From assembly GCA_964446235.1 (NCBI GenBank), contig CAYUNW010000006.1:1-60024 (forward strand): a stretch of 60,024 bases of DNA. The letters run 5' to 3'. Under the pieces are notes generated by a model, which did no database searches, was not told the origin of the DNA, and saw nothing but the letters and a program-made list of their open reading frames with translations. Position 1 is the stretch's first letter. Every line of letters begins with the position of its first letter. Positions 27,094 to 35,664 of the stretch are shown piece after piece. A program made the position numbers and the translations under genes. This DNA comes from CAYUNW01 sp964446235 (GTDB taxonomy: Bacteria > Patescibacteriota > Microgenomatia > 2-02-FULL-39-11).

Positions 27094-28119
27094 TTATATT
27101 ACGTTTATAACCCCCCGATACATACCCATACTGCACATAAATGCAATTTTTCCGGGAAGTTGGGGTGCCTGAAAATCCAAAGTCTTTTTATCCCCTACAC
27201 GAACTACTTCTTCTATGTTCAAATTCGGGATAGTAAATGCTTGAATGCAACCGTATCCTTTATCGTTAACCAAATGCATAGTGATTTTTTCTCCGCGATT
27301 TACAGAAATTTCTCTGGGGTTATAACCCCTGTCGGAAAAATTAATAGTAATTTCATTTGATAGTTGTCCATTTAGTTCAATATTTCCGGCTACTACATTC
27401 TTAGCATCACTGCAAAAAGATACCGTGCACTGTATAACACTCAATATACTACCCAAGTGAATTGGACTTCCGGTTAAAACAATGGCGCTATTAATGGTAT
27501 AAATCGATAACAATATTACCAAAGAGGCAGCTATCGGATAAAAATATTTTTGAAAAATATCACCCAATTTGGTTGCCAATAACCCAAAGAGAATAAACAA
27601 AGGAGCTGTCCCTAGAGTAAATGCAAACATCGTCATCGCTCCCAATATAGGATTTGTTGAAGATACTGCATATACCATCATCGCTTGAGTAGTACCACAA
27701 GGAATAAATACGGTCATAGCCCCCAAAGTCAGTGGTGCAAATAATTCCTTACTTTTTGTCTGATTTTTCAATAAACGCATAAGAAATCTAGGCGGTTGAA
27801 TAATGAAATATCGGAAAATCGGATGGATGTTGAGCATATTTAATGCTGTTCCCAACATAAAAATACCGGCAAATAATTGCAGGACTACACGGGTAGTTAA
27901 GCTTAATTGAAATACTGTTCCGAATGCACCAAGCAATAATCCTAAAATAGTATAGGCAACCACTTTGGCTGCTAAAAATAAAAGAACAGGGAAAAATAAG
28001 TTTTTTTCACCCTCCGATCGTTTTTGAGCCAACAATGACGCCAACAATCCTCCCTGTACTGCAAGACATGTCAATCCACCCGTAAATAATCCAGTAAAAA
28101 ATATTGTAAAAAGTTCCAT
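27094..28119 (-). CDS. SafE/DsbD-like membrane protein fused to a C-terminal cupredoxin domain
   Basis: 341 aa. The first ~230 residues form six to seven membrane helices of the sulfite exporter TauE/SafE-DsbD superfamily (GLFTGGLTCLAVQGGLLASL, later LGAMTVFIPCGTTQAMM with a Pro-Cys-Gly turn). The last ~95 residues are cupredoxin-like: YNPREISVNRGEKITMHLVN, then a Cys in GCIQAF and the cluster FMCSMGMYRG, which offers Cys/Met copper ligands. The layout suggests copper handling across the membrane. It sits between the 55-aa peptide and the HMA chaperone in the copper operon. Homologues of this fused form are found with copper ATPases, but direction of transport is unknown. Confidence 0.75.
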   Translation of the reverse strand: MELFTIFFTGLFTGGLTCLAVQGGLLASLLAQKRSEGEKNLFFPVLLFLAAKVVAYTILGLLLGAFGTVFQLSLTTRVVLQLFAGIFMLGTALNMLNIHPIFRYFIIQPPRFLMRLLKNQTKSKELFAPLTLGAMTVFIPCGTTQAMMVYAVSSTNPILGAMTMFAFTLGTAPLFILFGLLATKLGDIFQKYFYPIAASLVILLSIYTINSAIVLTGSPIHLGSILSVIQCTVSFCSDAKNVVAGNIELNGQLSNEITINFSDRGYNPREISVNRGEKITMHLVNDKGYGCIQAFTIPNLNIEEVVRVGDKKTLDFQAPQLPGKIAFMCSMGMYRGVINVI

Positions 28120-28186
28120 AAACTATGATTAATTTAGTATTAGTATATAATTTTAGTTTTTATAGTCAATTTTGTAAATAATCTCC

Positions 28187-28354
28187 TTATTTTCTTTTAC
28201 TGCTATTGATATATTTTATTAAGGCAATAATTGCCAAAACCAAAAAGACGTCAATTAGTATCCAATTCAACCATAAAAATAATCCCCAGGACGAGTACCA
28301 ACCTCCATTCATCATGCCAAAACCGGCTGGCCACATCATATTTATCACCCCCAT
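28187..28354 (-). CDS. 55-aa Met/Trp-rich membrane peptide in the copper operon
   Basis: An unbroken 55-codon frame that starts 12 nt after the copA stop and ends 68 nt before the next gene. The N-terminus is unusually rich in Met, Trp and Gly (MMWPAGFGMMNGGWYSSWG), followed by one membrane helix (LNWILIDVFLVLAIIALI) and a basic tail (KYINSSKRK). Starts at ATG 28354 or, with the SD-like GGGGGTGAT, at ATG 28339/28336. The methionines could bind Cu(I) on the outer face. No family recognised with certainty; position and composition make a copper-related role likely. Confidence 0.6.
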   Translation of the reverse strand: MGVINMMWPAGFGMMNGGWYSSWGLFLWLNWILIDVFLVLAIIALIKYINSSKRK

Positions 28355-28365
28355 TTTTCTTAAAT

Positions 28366-30633
28366 TTAATTAATTTTATGCAAATTTAAACTTTTCAGTC
28401 TGAGAGAATTCGTAACTACCGATACGCTTGATGCTGCCATTGCTAATCCTGCAAATATCGGATTTAAAAATATACCCATAATCGGAAACAAAATCCCCGC
28501 GGCAAGCGGTATTCCAATAACGTTATATATGAACGCCCAAAAAAGATTTTCCTTAATGGTTCTGAAAGTTTTTTTGGACAATTTGATAGCCTTGGGAATA
28601 CGCGCTAGATCCCCATGTAATAGAGTGATATCGGAAGATTCTATCGCAACATCAGTTCCCGTAGCCATAGCTATGCCAACATCAGCCTGACTCAGTGAAG
28701 GAGCATCATTGATGCCATCACCTATCATCGCTACTTTTTTCCCTTCTGATTGTAATTGTTTTATAACTTTTACTTTATCCTCCGGATATAATTCTGCCTT
28801 AACCTCATCGATATTTACCAAACCGGCGATATGGATCGCTGCTTTCTGATTATCACCTGTTAACATGATAGTTTTTATTCCTGCCTTTTTTATGGAGTTG
28901 ATAGCCTCTATGGCATTTTCCTTGATAGTATCGCTGATAGCTATTAATCCAGCCAGAGAATTTTGGATTTTAACTAGCACTACCGTCTTCCCCTCTTTTT
29001 GAAGTTTTTCTATAATATCGTTATTTGCATCAACCTTCCGGGGTCTGACTATCTCAACTTTTTTTCCAGCCAATTTTGCTTCCACCCCCAAACCCTCTCT
29101 TTCCTTAAAACCACTGACTTTAAAAATTTGAATGTCTCTATCCCTTGCTTTTTCAATGATTGCTAATGCCAACGGATGACTGGAGTTTTTTTCGACACTA
29201 GCAGCATATTGTAATAACTTTTCTTCACTGAACTGTTCGTTTAAAGTAACAACATCAGTAACTGTAGGTATACCTTGAGTAATCGTTCCGGTTTTATCAA
29301 AAACCAATGTATTAATTTTATTCAATTTCTCCAAAGAATCAGCATTTTTAATAAGTATTCCATTTTGTGCACCTTTTCCAACTCCAACAATTATTGCTGT
29401 TGGCGTAGCTAGTCCCAATGCGCAGGGACAGGCAATTACTAAAACGCTAACAAAAGACAATAAACCATATGATAAGGCTGTATTAAATCCGTAACTCATA
29501 TTTCCAAGTGTTATCCAAATTAAAAGACTTAAAAAAGCAATTAATAAAACAATCGGTACAAAGACTGATGAAATTTTGTCAGCCAGATTTTGGATTCTGG
29601 CTTTCGATCCTTGTGCTTCTCCAACCATTTTGATAATTTGGGCTAAGACAGTATCCGAACCAATCTTTGTTGCTTGGAATTTGAATGATCCCTGTTTATT
29701 AATCGTTGCTCCAACCACTAAATCACCTACTTTTTTATCAACAGGAAGAGATTCTCCAGTTACCATTGATTCGTCTATGGATGTGCTTCCCTCAATAATT
29801 TTTCCGTCTACTGGTATTTTTTCACCCGGTTTGACAAAAATTACATCGCCTAAAATCACCTCTGATATTGGTATCTCCTGCTCTTTTCCATTTCTGATAA
29901 CCATGGCAATTTTTGCTTGCAGACTTAAAAGTTTTTCTATCGCTTCACCGGTACGTAATCTGCTCCTTGCTTCCAAATACTTCCCTAAGGTGATAAAACC
30001 GATTACTACGATTGTGACATCGAAATAAGTATGTTCTGGAAAACTTAGAAGTTTGACAATTTCAGGAAAGAAAAATAAGACACTACTGTATACATAGGCG
30101 GTTAACGTACCAATACCTATCAATGTATCCATATTGGCAACTTTATAGTTTATAAATCGAAATACCGCCAGAATAAAATGCCCTCCAACATAAAAAATTG
30201 CCACAGAAGCAAAAACAAATGAAAGAGTATTAAATAATTTCATTGGCAAGGGAAATTTTGGAATCAGCGGAAATAATGTGGCAGAAATATCCCACATCAT
30301 CAACAAAAAGACTAATATGGTAATCGGCAGGATAAGCTGTACCTTTGTTTCTAAGTCATTTAATTCTTTTAATTTATAATCATTATCCGCCAATTTTTCT
30401 TTGTTTTGGCTTTGAAAATTTTTTTCCTCATCTTCTAAGGAATATCCGAGTTTACCGATTTCCTCGTTCATTTTGTCTATATTTATCTCCTCGGAATCAT
30501 AATCTAACATTGCCTGATTTGTCGCGTAATTAACCTCAATGCTCCTGACTCCCTTTAGTTTTTTTATTTTACGGGAAATGATATTACTACAACTAGCACA
30601 ATGCATGCCTTTTATGGATAAAGTATGTTTCAT
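28366..30633 (-). CDS. copA: Copper-translocating P1B-type ATPase
   Basis: 755 aa. One N-terminal HMA domain with GMHCASC (residues 9-15), then eight membrane helices. The transmembrane metal motif CPC is in VIACPCALGLATP, the phosphorylation site is DKTGT, the actuator has TGES, and the nucleotide domain has the P1B serine-histidine-proline (SSHPLA) and MIGDGINDAPSL hinge. This is the Cu(I)-exporting type. It follows csoR by 15 nt and precedes the small peptide by 12 nt, so it belongs to a CsoR-controlled operon. Confidence 0.95.
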   Translation of the reverse strand: MKHTLSIKGMHCASCSNIISRKIKKLKGVRSIEVNYATNQAMLDYDSEEINIDKMNEEIGKLGYSLEDEEKNFQSQNKEKLADNDYKLKELNDLETKVQLILPITILVFLLMMWDISATLFPLIPKFPLPMKLFNTLSFVFASVAIFYVGGHFILAVFRFINYKVANMDTLIGIGTLTAYVYSSVLFFFPEIVKLLSFPEHTYFDVTIVVIGFITLGKYLEARSRLRTGEAIEKLLSLQAKIAMVIRNGKEQEIPISEVILGDVIFVKPGEKIPVDGKIIEGSTSIDESMVTGESLPVDKKVGDLVVGATINKQGSFKFQATKIGSDTVLAQIIKMVGEAQGSKARIQNLADKISSVFVPIVLLIAFLSLLIWITLGNMSYGFNTALSYGLLSFVSVLVIACPCALGLATPTAIIVGVGKGAQNGILIKNADSLEKLNKINTLVFDKTGTITQGIPTVTDVVTLNEQFSEEKLLQYAASVEKNSSHPLALAIIEKARDRDIQIFKVSGFKEREGLGVEAKLAGKKVEIVRPRKVDANNDIIEKLQKEGKTVVLVKIQNSLAGLIAISDTIKENAIEAINSIKKAGIKTIMLTGDNQKAAIHIAGLVNIDEVKAELYPEDKVKVIKQLQSEGKKVAMIGDGINDAPSLSQADVGIAMATGTDVAIESSDITLLHGDLARIPKAIKLSKKTFRTIKENLFWAFIYNVIGIPLAAGILFPIMGIFLNPIFAGLAMAASSVSVVTNSLRLKSLNLHKIN

Positions 30634-30648
30634 TTCTTAGAATAAAAA

Positions 30649-30915
30649 TTATGTTCTTTTGAAAATATTCATAACTTCTTCTATAGCTTCTTTTTTACGG
30701 CCTTTTTTAATTGCCTCAACTACACAGGAGTTAAGATGGTTTTCCAAGATAATATTATCCGTTTCTTTAAGCGCTTTTTGTACCGCTTCGGATTGGTGCA
30801 AAACATCAATACAATAAACATCATCTTCTACCATTTTGATGACTTTTTTCAAATGGCCTAAAGAAATCTTAAGCCTATGGAGTATTCTTTCCTGAGTATT
30901 TTTTGGTCTGTACAT
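30649..30915 (-). CDS. csoR: Copper-sensing repressor CsoR
   Basis: 88 aa, all helical, of the CsoR/RcnR family. The Cu(I) ligand set Cys-His-Cys is visible: C in YCIDVLHQ, then H and C in NHLNSCVVEAI. With no copper it should bind a G-tract palindrome and repress; such a palindrome overlaps its own translation start. It is the first gene of the copper operon, so it controls itself together with copA and the downstream genes. Confidence 0.9.
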   Translation of the reverse strand: MYRPKNTQERILHRLKISLGHLKKVIKMVEDDVYCIDVLHQSEAVQKALKETDNIILENHLNSCVVEAIKKGRKKEAIEEVMNIFKRT

Positions 30916-30964
30916 TATATCCCTCCCTGGGGGATATAATAACTTAGATAATAATCTTTGTCAA
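30915..30964 (-). promoter_or_regulatory. Promoter and CsoR operator of the copper operon
   Basis: Minus strand TTGACA (30964-30959), 17-nt spacer, TATTAT (30941-30936). Overlapping the -10 and reaching the ATG is the 25-bp pseudo-palindrome TTATATCCC...GGGATATAA (30915-30939) with a G/C-run centre, the style of CsoR sites. The SD (AGGGAGG) of csoR lies inside the operator. Confidence 0.75.
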
Positions 30965-31016
30965 ATATCTATATGAAAAATAATTCTCAATATACTTTCG
31001 TGAGGTTAATTTTTCT

Positions 31017-31673
31017 TTACATGTATAAGGCTACCGTCATATTCCAGAAGGTATGTATCAAAATCGGTAGTACCAATGACCCCCGATAAGCAAAAAGGAA
31101 AGAATTTACGATACCCAGAAGCAAAATTGACAATGGATAAACCAAAAGAGAAGTCCCGGTCAGATGCAGTCTGGTAAAAAGTATCGGAATATGCAAAAGT
31201 AAAAACAAAAAGCTTGAGGTAAATGCCGCATCTAACTGGTTATCGGTACTTTTGGATAACCTTTTGAATAAAAATCCCCTACCGAGAATTTCCTCCCAAA
31301 ATGCAGTAAACAGATTGGAAATAAAAAACGGTAATAAACCGCTTACTACCCTGAAAGCAAATATCGGTGAAAGAGAAAAAGTCCCGTATTTTATGAAGTT
31401 GGCAAATAAACCTTCAAATGCAAAAAGTATCCCTACAGCGACCCCGATATAAATATCCATCAAAAGATCTTTAAAATTCGGCCATAATCCCAATTCCCTC
31501 AAACCTTCTTTACCCTTTTCCTCCCGATATAAAACCAGGAAAAAAATCGGACCGGTAAAAACCAACGGTTTGATAAAAATCTCATCAAGCCATTCTGGGA
31601 AATAAAAATAGGCGCGGTAGAAAGACCAAACTAGAAAAATGAAAAACCAAACAAGAAATACTTGCTTGCGCAT
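31017..31673 (-). CDS. CPBP-family intramembrane metalloprotease
   Basis: 218 aa, six to seven membrane helices. The family motif EEILGRGFLF (EExxxR) is complete, as is the second motif with histidine LLLHIPILF, and the third helix pair ends FAYRGSLVLPILIHTFWN. These proteins are glutamate-dependent or metal-dependent intramembrane proteases, or are used for peptide immunity (Abi/CAAX type). It is a monocistronic-looking gene between the copper operon and acyP. It lies 5 kb from the candidate RiPP operon, so a link as an immunity protein is possible but not shown. Confidence 0.8.
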   Translation of the reverse strand: MRKQVFLVWFFIFLVWSFYRAYFYFPEWLDEIFIKPLVFTGPIFFLVLYREEKGKEGLRELGLWPNFKDLLMDIYIGVAVGILFAFEGLFANFIKYGTFSLSPIFAFRVVSGLLPFFISNLFTAFWEEILGRGFLFKRLSKSTDNQLDAAFTSSFLFLLLHIPILFTRLHLTGTSLLVYPLSILLLGIVNSFLFAYRGSLVLPILIHTFWNMTVALYM

Positions 31674-31712
31674 AAATCCATTGTACCCATATTTTAAGAT
31701 GTTTTACAAGGA

Positions 31713-31985
31713 TTATCTAACTATCTCAAAACTGCCAAACTCCCCTTTAAACTCCTCTTCTTTCACTTCTACTTTCTCCACCCAAGACACTTCCGGCCCA
31801 TTATGACAATTTTTTACCATCGTATCCACCTTCTCATCTTCCCCTTCAAAAATTGCTTCAACACAATCATCTGCAGAATTTTTTACCCAACCGGATATGC
31901 CCAAATTCAATGCTTGAACACGGGTCCAGAAACGAAATCCTACCCCGGTTACATCTCCATATATAAACATATGAACTCGTTTCAT
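31713..31985 (-). CDS. acyP: Acylphosphatase
   Basis: 90 aa, the standard size. The catalytic arginine and glycine-rich loop are in GDVTGVGFRFWT, and the second motif, asparagine in GWVKNSADDCVEAIFEG, is present. It hydrolyses acyl phosphates such as carbamoyl- or acetyl-phosphate. It stands between the CPBP protease and a small unknown gene, all in the same orientation. Confidence 0.92.
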   Translation of the reverse strand: MKRVHMFIYGDVTGVGFRFWTRVQALNLGISGWVKNSADDCVEAIFEGEDEKVDTMVKNCHNGPEVSWVEKVEVKEEEFKGEFGSFEIVR

Positions 31986-32030
31986 ATTCCAATAAGCAGA
32001 AAAAATTAAACAATAAACAAAACGGATTTC

Positions 32031-32375
32031 TCAAAACGGCAGATCTTCAATTTTTGATTTCTTATGTTTACTATTTTCTGTTTTTTGTTTTTTGTCTTTT
32101 CCCTCCCAAGCACCAAGTTGTTTGAGCTTCCACATGAATAGTGCTCCTTTTCTCTTCACTTTGGCGTCTTTTGTATAAGTCAGGGCTTTTTCCAATAAAG
32201 ACCGGTGTACTGTTTTGGCCAATTTTATGTATAGTGCTTTATGTTTGATATCCCCTAATTCTTCAGCCAGATAAATACCAAAGGACTGAAATTCCCGCGA
32301 TATATATTTATCCTCCAATGGATTGAAATTAAGTATAATCTGACCGACTTTCTGCATTGATGAATTGTTCGTCAT
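32031..32375 (-). CDS. Uncharacterised 114-aa protein
   Basis: 114 aa, soluble and mostly helical. The core (about 10-95) has LNFNPLEDKYISREFQSFGI and a KHKALYIKLAKTVHRSLLEKA helix; ALFMWKLKQLGAW closes it. The C-terminal tail is a lysine-rich stretch (KDKKQKTENSKHKKSK) coded by AAAACAGAAAA-like microrepeats and ends EDLPF. It might be a conserved CPR protein, but I cannot name a family. It lies 3 nt downstream of the 245-aa gene, so the two are probably co-transcribed. Confidence 0.5.
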   Translation of the reverse strand: MTNNSSMQKVGQIILNFNPLEDKYISREFQSFGIYLAEELGDIKHKALYIKLAKTVHRSLLEKALTYTKDAKVKRKGALFMWKLKQLGAWEGKDKKQKTENSKHKKSKIEDLPF

Positions 32376-32378
32376 ATT

Positions 32379-33116
32379 TCAATTATAGAAAGGTATAAAT
32401 AATTTTGCATAGTTGGCTACAGTCTCGTTTGATCTAATATCAGTTCTTGCTTGGTTAACTTCTAATTCTTCAAGGTACTCTTTATGAATTTGGTTTTTTG
32501 GTAATAATTGAGGAACATATAATGCAGCTTTCTCTGGGTTAGTTTCTTTATATCTCTCAATATTTTCTTGATATGTATATAGTTTTCTCTCGTTTTTACT
32601 GGGAAAAATCATCAACATACGATGCGGTTGAACTACAATATTGTATTGACGATATGTTCCATCGATCGTCTGCCACTCCTCTTCTCCTTTGACACGAAAG
32701 CGAAGAATATGATGATAATGTTGTCGTTGTCCAAAAAATTTATCATAATCGGACAATTTAATATATCTTAAAGTATCTATATCTTTTTCATCTGTTAAAA
32801 TACGAACAGCTTGAGTTTCAAGATTATCACCGTATCTATGATTAAGTACTTGTTCCAACACTCCTGTAGATACAGCACATAAACCGGTTCCAGTGAATTC
32901 TCCTTTATAATATACTCTATTTGCTTCATACCCGTGATTAGTCTTATTTCCATAAACCATTAGTTGAAGCATGTAATCACCTTGTCTTGCTCGTAACCAA
33001 TTTCTGACATTTTCAGATGTTAAATGCTGTTCTGTAAATCGTGGAATTTTTTTACAGAAATCAGGTAAGCGATTTGCATGAAATGAGGCTTCTATGGGTA
33101 TAGCTAAATCAGACAT
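32379..33116 (-). CDS. Uncharacterised protein, possibly transglutaminase/cysteine-protease fold
   Basis: 245 aa, no signal or membrane segment. A possible Cys-His-Asp triad can be traced: Cys in GTGLCAVSTGVLEQVL (near residue 79), His in YHHILRFRV (near 138), and Asp in WQTIDGTYRQY (near 151), in the order and spacing seen in transglutaminase-like folds. This is an inference from pattern only. The gene overlaps the 3' end of folC by 13 nt. No neighbour suggests a substrate. Confidence 0.5.
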   Translation of the reverse strand: MSDLAIPIEASFHANRLPDFCKKIPRFTEQHLTSENVRNWLRARQGDYMLQLMVYGNKTNHGYEANRVYYKGEFTGTGLCAVSTGVLEQVLNHRYGDNLETQAVRILTDEKDIDTLRYIKLSDYDKFFGQRQHYHHILRFRVKGEEEWQTIDGTYRQYNIVVQPHRMLMIFPSKNERKLYTYQENIERYKETNPEKAALYVPQLLPKNQIHKEYLEELEVNQARTDIRSNETVANYAKLFIPFYN

Positions 33117-34459
33117 ATTTTAATAATCTTTTTTATTATTCCTATTAAATAAAGAGAGCCTGTTACCAAAATAATATCATTATTATCTGAATTTTTTATG
33201 ATCTCACTTATATTTTTTCTTTTTAACTCCAGTAATCTAATTGGAATTGTTGAATCTATATTGGTAATTTCCTTTTTCAATAATTCAACACTGTATGATT
33301 TTATTTCTCCCTGATCTGCCATGATTTTATAATCTGTCAAATAAATTTGACGGCAAACAGGCAGTAAAATCTTAAAGATTTCCAGTGAATTTTTACCTTC
33401 TTTTATCGCCAAAACTAAATTATATTTTTTACCGGGAAATAATGCTTTCAATGAATCAACCAACGCCTTCATTTTATCCGGATTGTGTGCACCATCCAGA
33501 ATCACCGTAGGTTTTTTGCTTATTATTTCCAATCTCCCCCCTATATAAGCACTGATTAAACCTCTTTGAATATCATCTGACGAAAATTTGGAATTTAATA
33601 ATTCGAAAACCTTTACAGCTAATGATGCATTTTCCACCTGATGTTCTCCCAACATCCTAATCCGTAAATTCTTGAATGACTTTTCTCCAATATAATCAAA
33701 AACACTACCGGTAGTATGTAATTTAATATTTTTATAGTCAAAATCTTTGCCAAAAAATGATAATCTTTTATCTTTAAGCTTAACGCTTAACGCTTTACGT
33801 TTAATAATTTCAGTTACACTTTCCTGTTTCACACCGCTGACCACATAAGTATTCTTTTTGATTATTCCCGCCTTGTCTTGTGCAATTTTCTCCACCGTAT
33901 CCCCAAGTATTTCCGTATGATCAAGACCAACATTTGTAATCACTGAAACCAAAGGATTAATTATGTTTGTAGCATCATATGTACCACCTAACCCAACCTC
34001 AATCACGGCAAAATCCACCTTGACTTTAGCAAAGTACAAAAACGCTATAGCGGTAGTAATCTCAAAATAACTAGGGGCCCCTAAGCTTTCCTTCTCCATT
34101 TTTTTGACCGCAGGAATGACTTCATTTAATAACTTCACCAATTCTTCATCGGTTATATCTTTTTTGTTAATTGTTAATTGTTGACCGTTGACTAATGTAA
34201 TCCTCTCATTCACCCTCTCTAAATGTGGTGACGTATGCAAACCTACTTTGTATTTTGTTGCCAGGATATTTGCAATAAACGTAGCAGTTGATCCTTTACC
34301 CGATGTCCCGCCGATATGAATTGTATTGTATTTTTTATGAGGATTTCCTAAAAGCATAACAAGTCTTATCATTCTATCTAGCCCTAATTTACCAGGATAT
34401 TTTATTCCTGATTGAGGTATATATTTATTTAGTATTTTTAAAGAATTTACGATTGTCAT
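33104..34459 (-). CDS. folC: Folylpolyglutamate synthase / dihydrofolate synthase
   Basis: 451 aa. Mur-ligase fold: P-loop GGTSGKGSTATFI near residue 50, the YFEITTAIAF segment, then GLGGTYDATNIINP and GLDHTEILGDT, which are typical of FolC. C-terminal domain with ILDGAHNPDKM. It adds glutamate to folates. Two microrepeat-type inserts are seen (LVNGQQLTINKKD, and KALSVKLKDKR). The start is at 34459 with a weak SD; the downstream gene overlaps by 13 nt. Immediately upstream begins the AT-rich island. Confidence 0.9.
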   Translation of the reverse strand: MTIVNSLKILNKYIPQSGIKYPGKLGLDRMIRLVMLLGNPHKKYNTIHIGGTSGKGSTATFIANILATKYKVGLHTSPHLERVNERITLVNGQQLTINKKDITDEELVKLLNEVIPAVKKMEKESLGAPSYFEITTAIAFLYFAKVKVDFAVIEVGLGGTYDATNIINPLVSVITNVGLDHTEILGDTVEKIAQDKAGIIKKNTYVVSGVKQESVTEIIKRKALSVKLKDKRLSFFGKDFDYKNIKLHTTGSVFDYIGEKSFKNLRIRMLGEHQVENASLAVKVFELLNSKFSSDDIQRGLISAYIGGRLEIISKKPTVILDGAHNPDKMKALVDSLKALFPGKKYNLVLAIKEGKNSLEIFKILLPVCRQIYLTDYKIMADQGEIKSYSVELLKKEITNIDSTIPIRLLELKRKNISEIIKNSDNNDIILVTGSLYLIGIIKKIIKICLI

Positions 34460-34517
34460 ATTTATTTATATAATTAATATTTTTATTTAATAATGAGCAA
34501 TTGATTAGAATTATTTT

Positions 34518-35606
34518 TTAATATAAGTTTCTTTTTATAAATCTGTAAATTGGTCTTTCGATAAAATAATACAATAGTGAAGCTAGTAAGAATGTTAACT
34601 GAATAGAAATAAATGTTATTACTACATAATTTATTTTAAATCTAAGTAAGATTAACATTATGAAATATCCAAAAATCCTATGTACCAAAAACCAAGAATA
34701 ACTAATTTTTGCAATATTGTTTATTAAAATTATTGAGGATAAATATTTTCTTAGTGAAAAAAATATGTAAAATATTGCTAAACCAAGATTGTAATTAATT
34801 ACATAATGCAATATGTTCGTCTCAATATGTGAATAATTTACCATTATAAAAAAACAAAGATAATATAAAGTTATTACTAAAAAAGTAGTTTTTTTACTCC
34901 ATATTTTGTTATATCCATAATAAATAAATAATCCAATAAACATGTAGGAAATCTCAATTGTACTATATGCAAAAGTGAAAAAAATACCATAAAAGATAGA
35001 AGAGTAAAAAAATTGAACAAAATAATTAGATAATATTGATAATATAAGTATAATTATAAGAAGTATTATATAAAAACTATAATATAATGATTGCTTAAAA
35101 TTTTTAATTATTATAATAAGAAAATAAAATTTCAATATCACTAAAAGAAACCATGTCCCAGTATCAATAAAAGGCACATATAACCAGTCTTGAACTAAAA
35201 AAATATTTGCAATTAATCTAGATGTTGGAAGAATAAATTTAGTGTTATATATATTTGAGTTCAACCATAATATTAATATTGATATCAACAAACTTACAAA
35301 ATATGCTGGATATATTTTAAAAATTCTTAATAAAATAAATACATTAATCTTTTTTTTGTTTAAACTATAAGGTGTAATAAAAGCTGATATAAGAAAAAAA
35401 ATCGCTACCCCTATTGTCCCTAATGAAATTGGATACTTTTTAAAAAATTCAAAAAGAATTATATCTGAAAAATTATATATTGGTTTTGCATTAATTGATA
35501 TTGTTAGACTTTGATAATTTATCCAAAAACTTATATATATATGCCATATAATAACAAATATTATTGCTATTGCTCGAAGATATTCAATAAATAAAATCTT
35601 CTTCAT
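34518..35606 (-). CDS. Membrane acyltransferase (acyltransferase-3 family, OafA-like)
   Basis: 362 aa with about ten hydrophobic segments. The start KKILFIEYLRAIAIIFVIIW and histidine in the first helix (IIWHIYISFW) match acyltransferase family 3. The last part (FLLASLLYYFIERPIYRF) also fits. These enzymes move acetyl or longer acyl groups onto surface sugars or natural products. The coding sequence is extremely AT-rich, like the genes that follow it to 39273, and it is divergent from the HPr-kinase-like gene with only 58 nt between. It may decorate the RiPP product or a surface glycan; not decided. Confidence 0.75.
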   Translation of the reverse strand: MKKILFIEYLRAIAIIFVIIWHIYISFWINYQSLTISINAKPIYNFSDIILFEFFKKYPISLGTIGVAIFFLISAFITPYSLNKKKINVFILLRIFKIYPAYFVSLLISILILWLNSNIYNTKFILPTSRLIANIFLVQDWLYVPFIDTGTWFLLVILKFYFLIIIIKNFKQSLYYSFYIILLIIILILSILSNYFVQFFYSSIFYGIFFTFAYSTIEISYMFIGLFIYYGYNKIWSKKTTFLVITLYYLCFFIMVNYSHIETNILHYVINYNLGLAIFYIFFSLRKYLSSIILINNIAKISYSWFLVHRIFGYFIMLILLRFKINYVVITFISIQLTFLLASLLYYFIERPIYRFIKRNLY

Positions 35607-35664
35607 AATTAGTTAAGATATGATATATTATGTTAAATTCTTCAATTAATTGTAATTATAATTA

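Noticed and set aside
31017..31673. CPBP protease as immunity protein of the RiPP operon (by analogy with SagE)
   Set aside because: It is 5 kb away, separated by acyP, unknown genes and folC, and has ordinary base composition. Proximity alone does not support a link.
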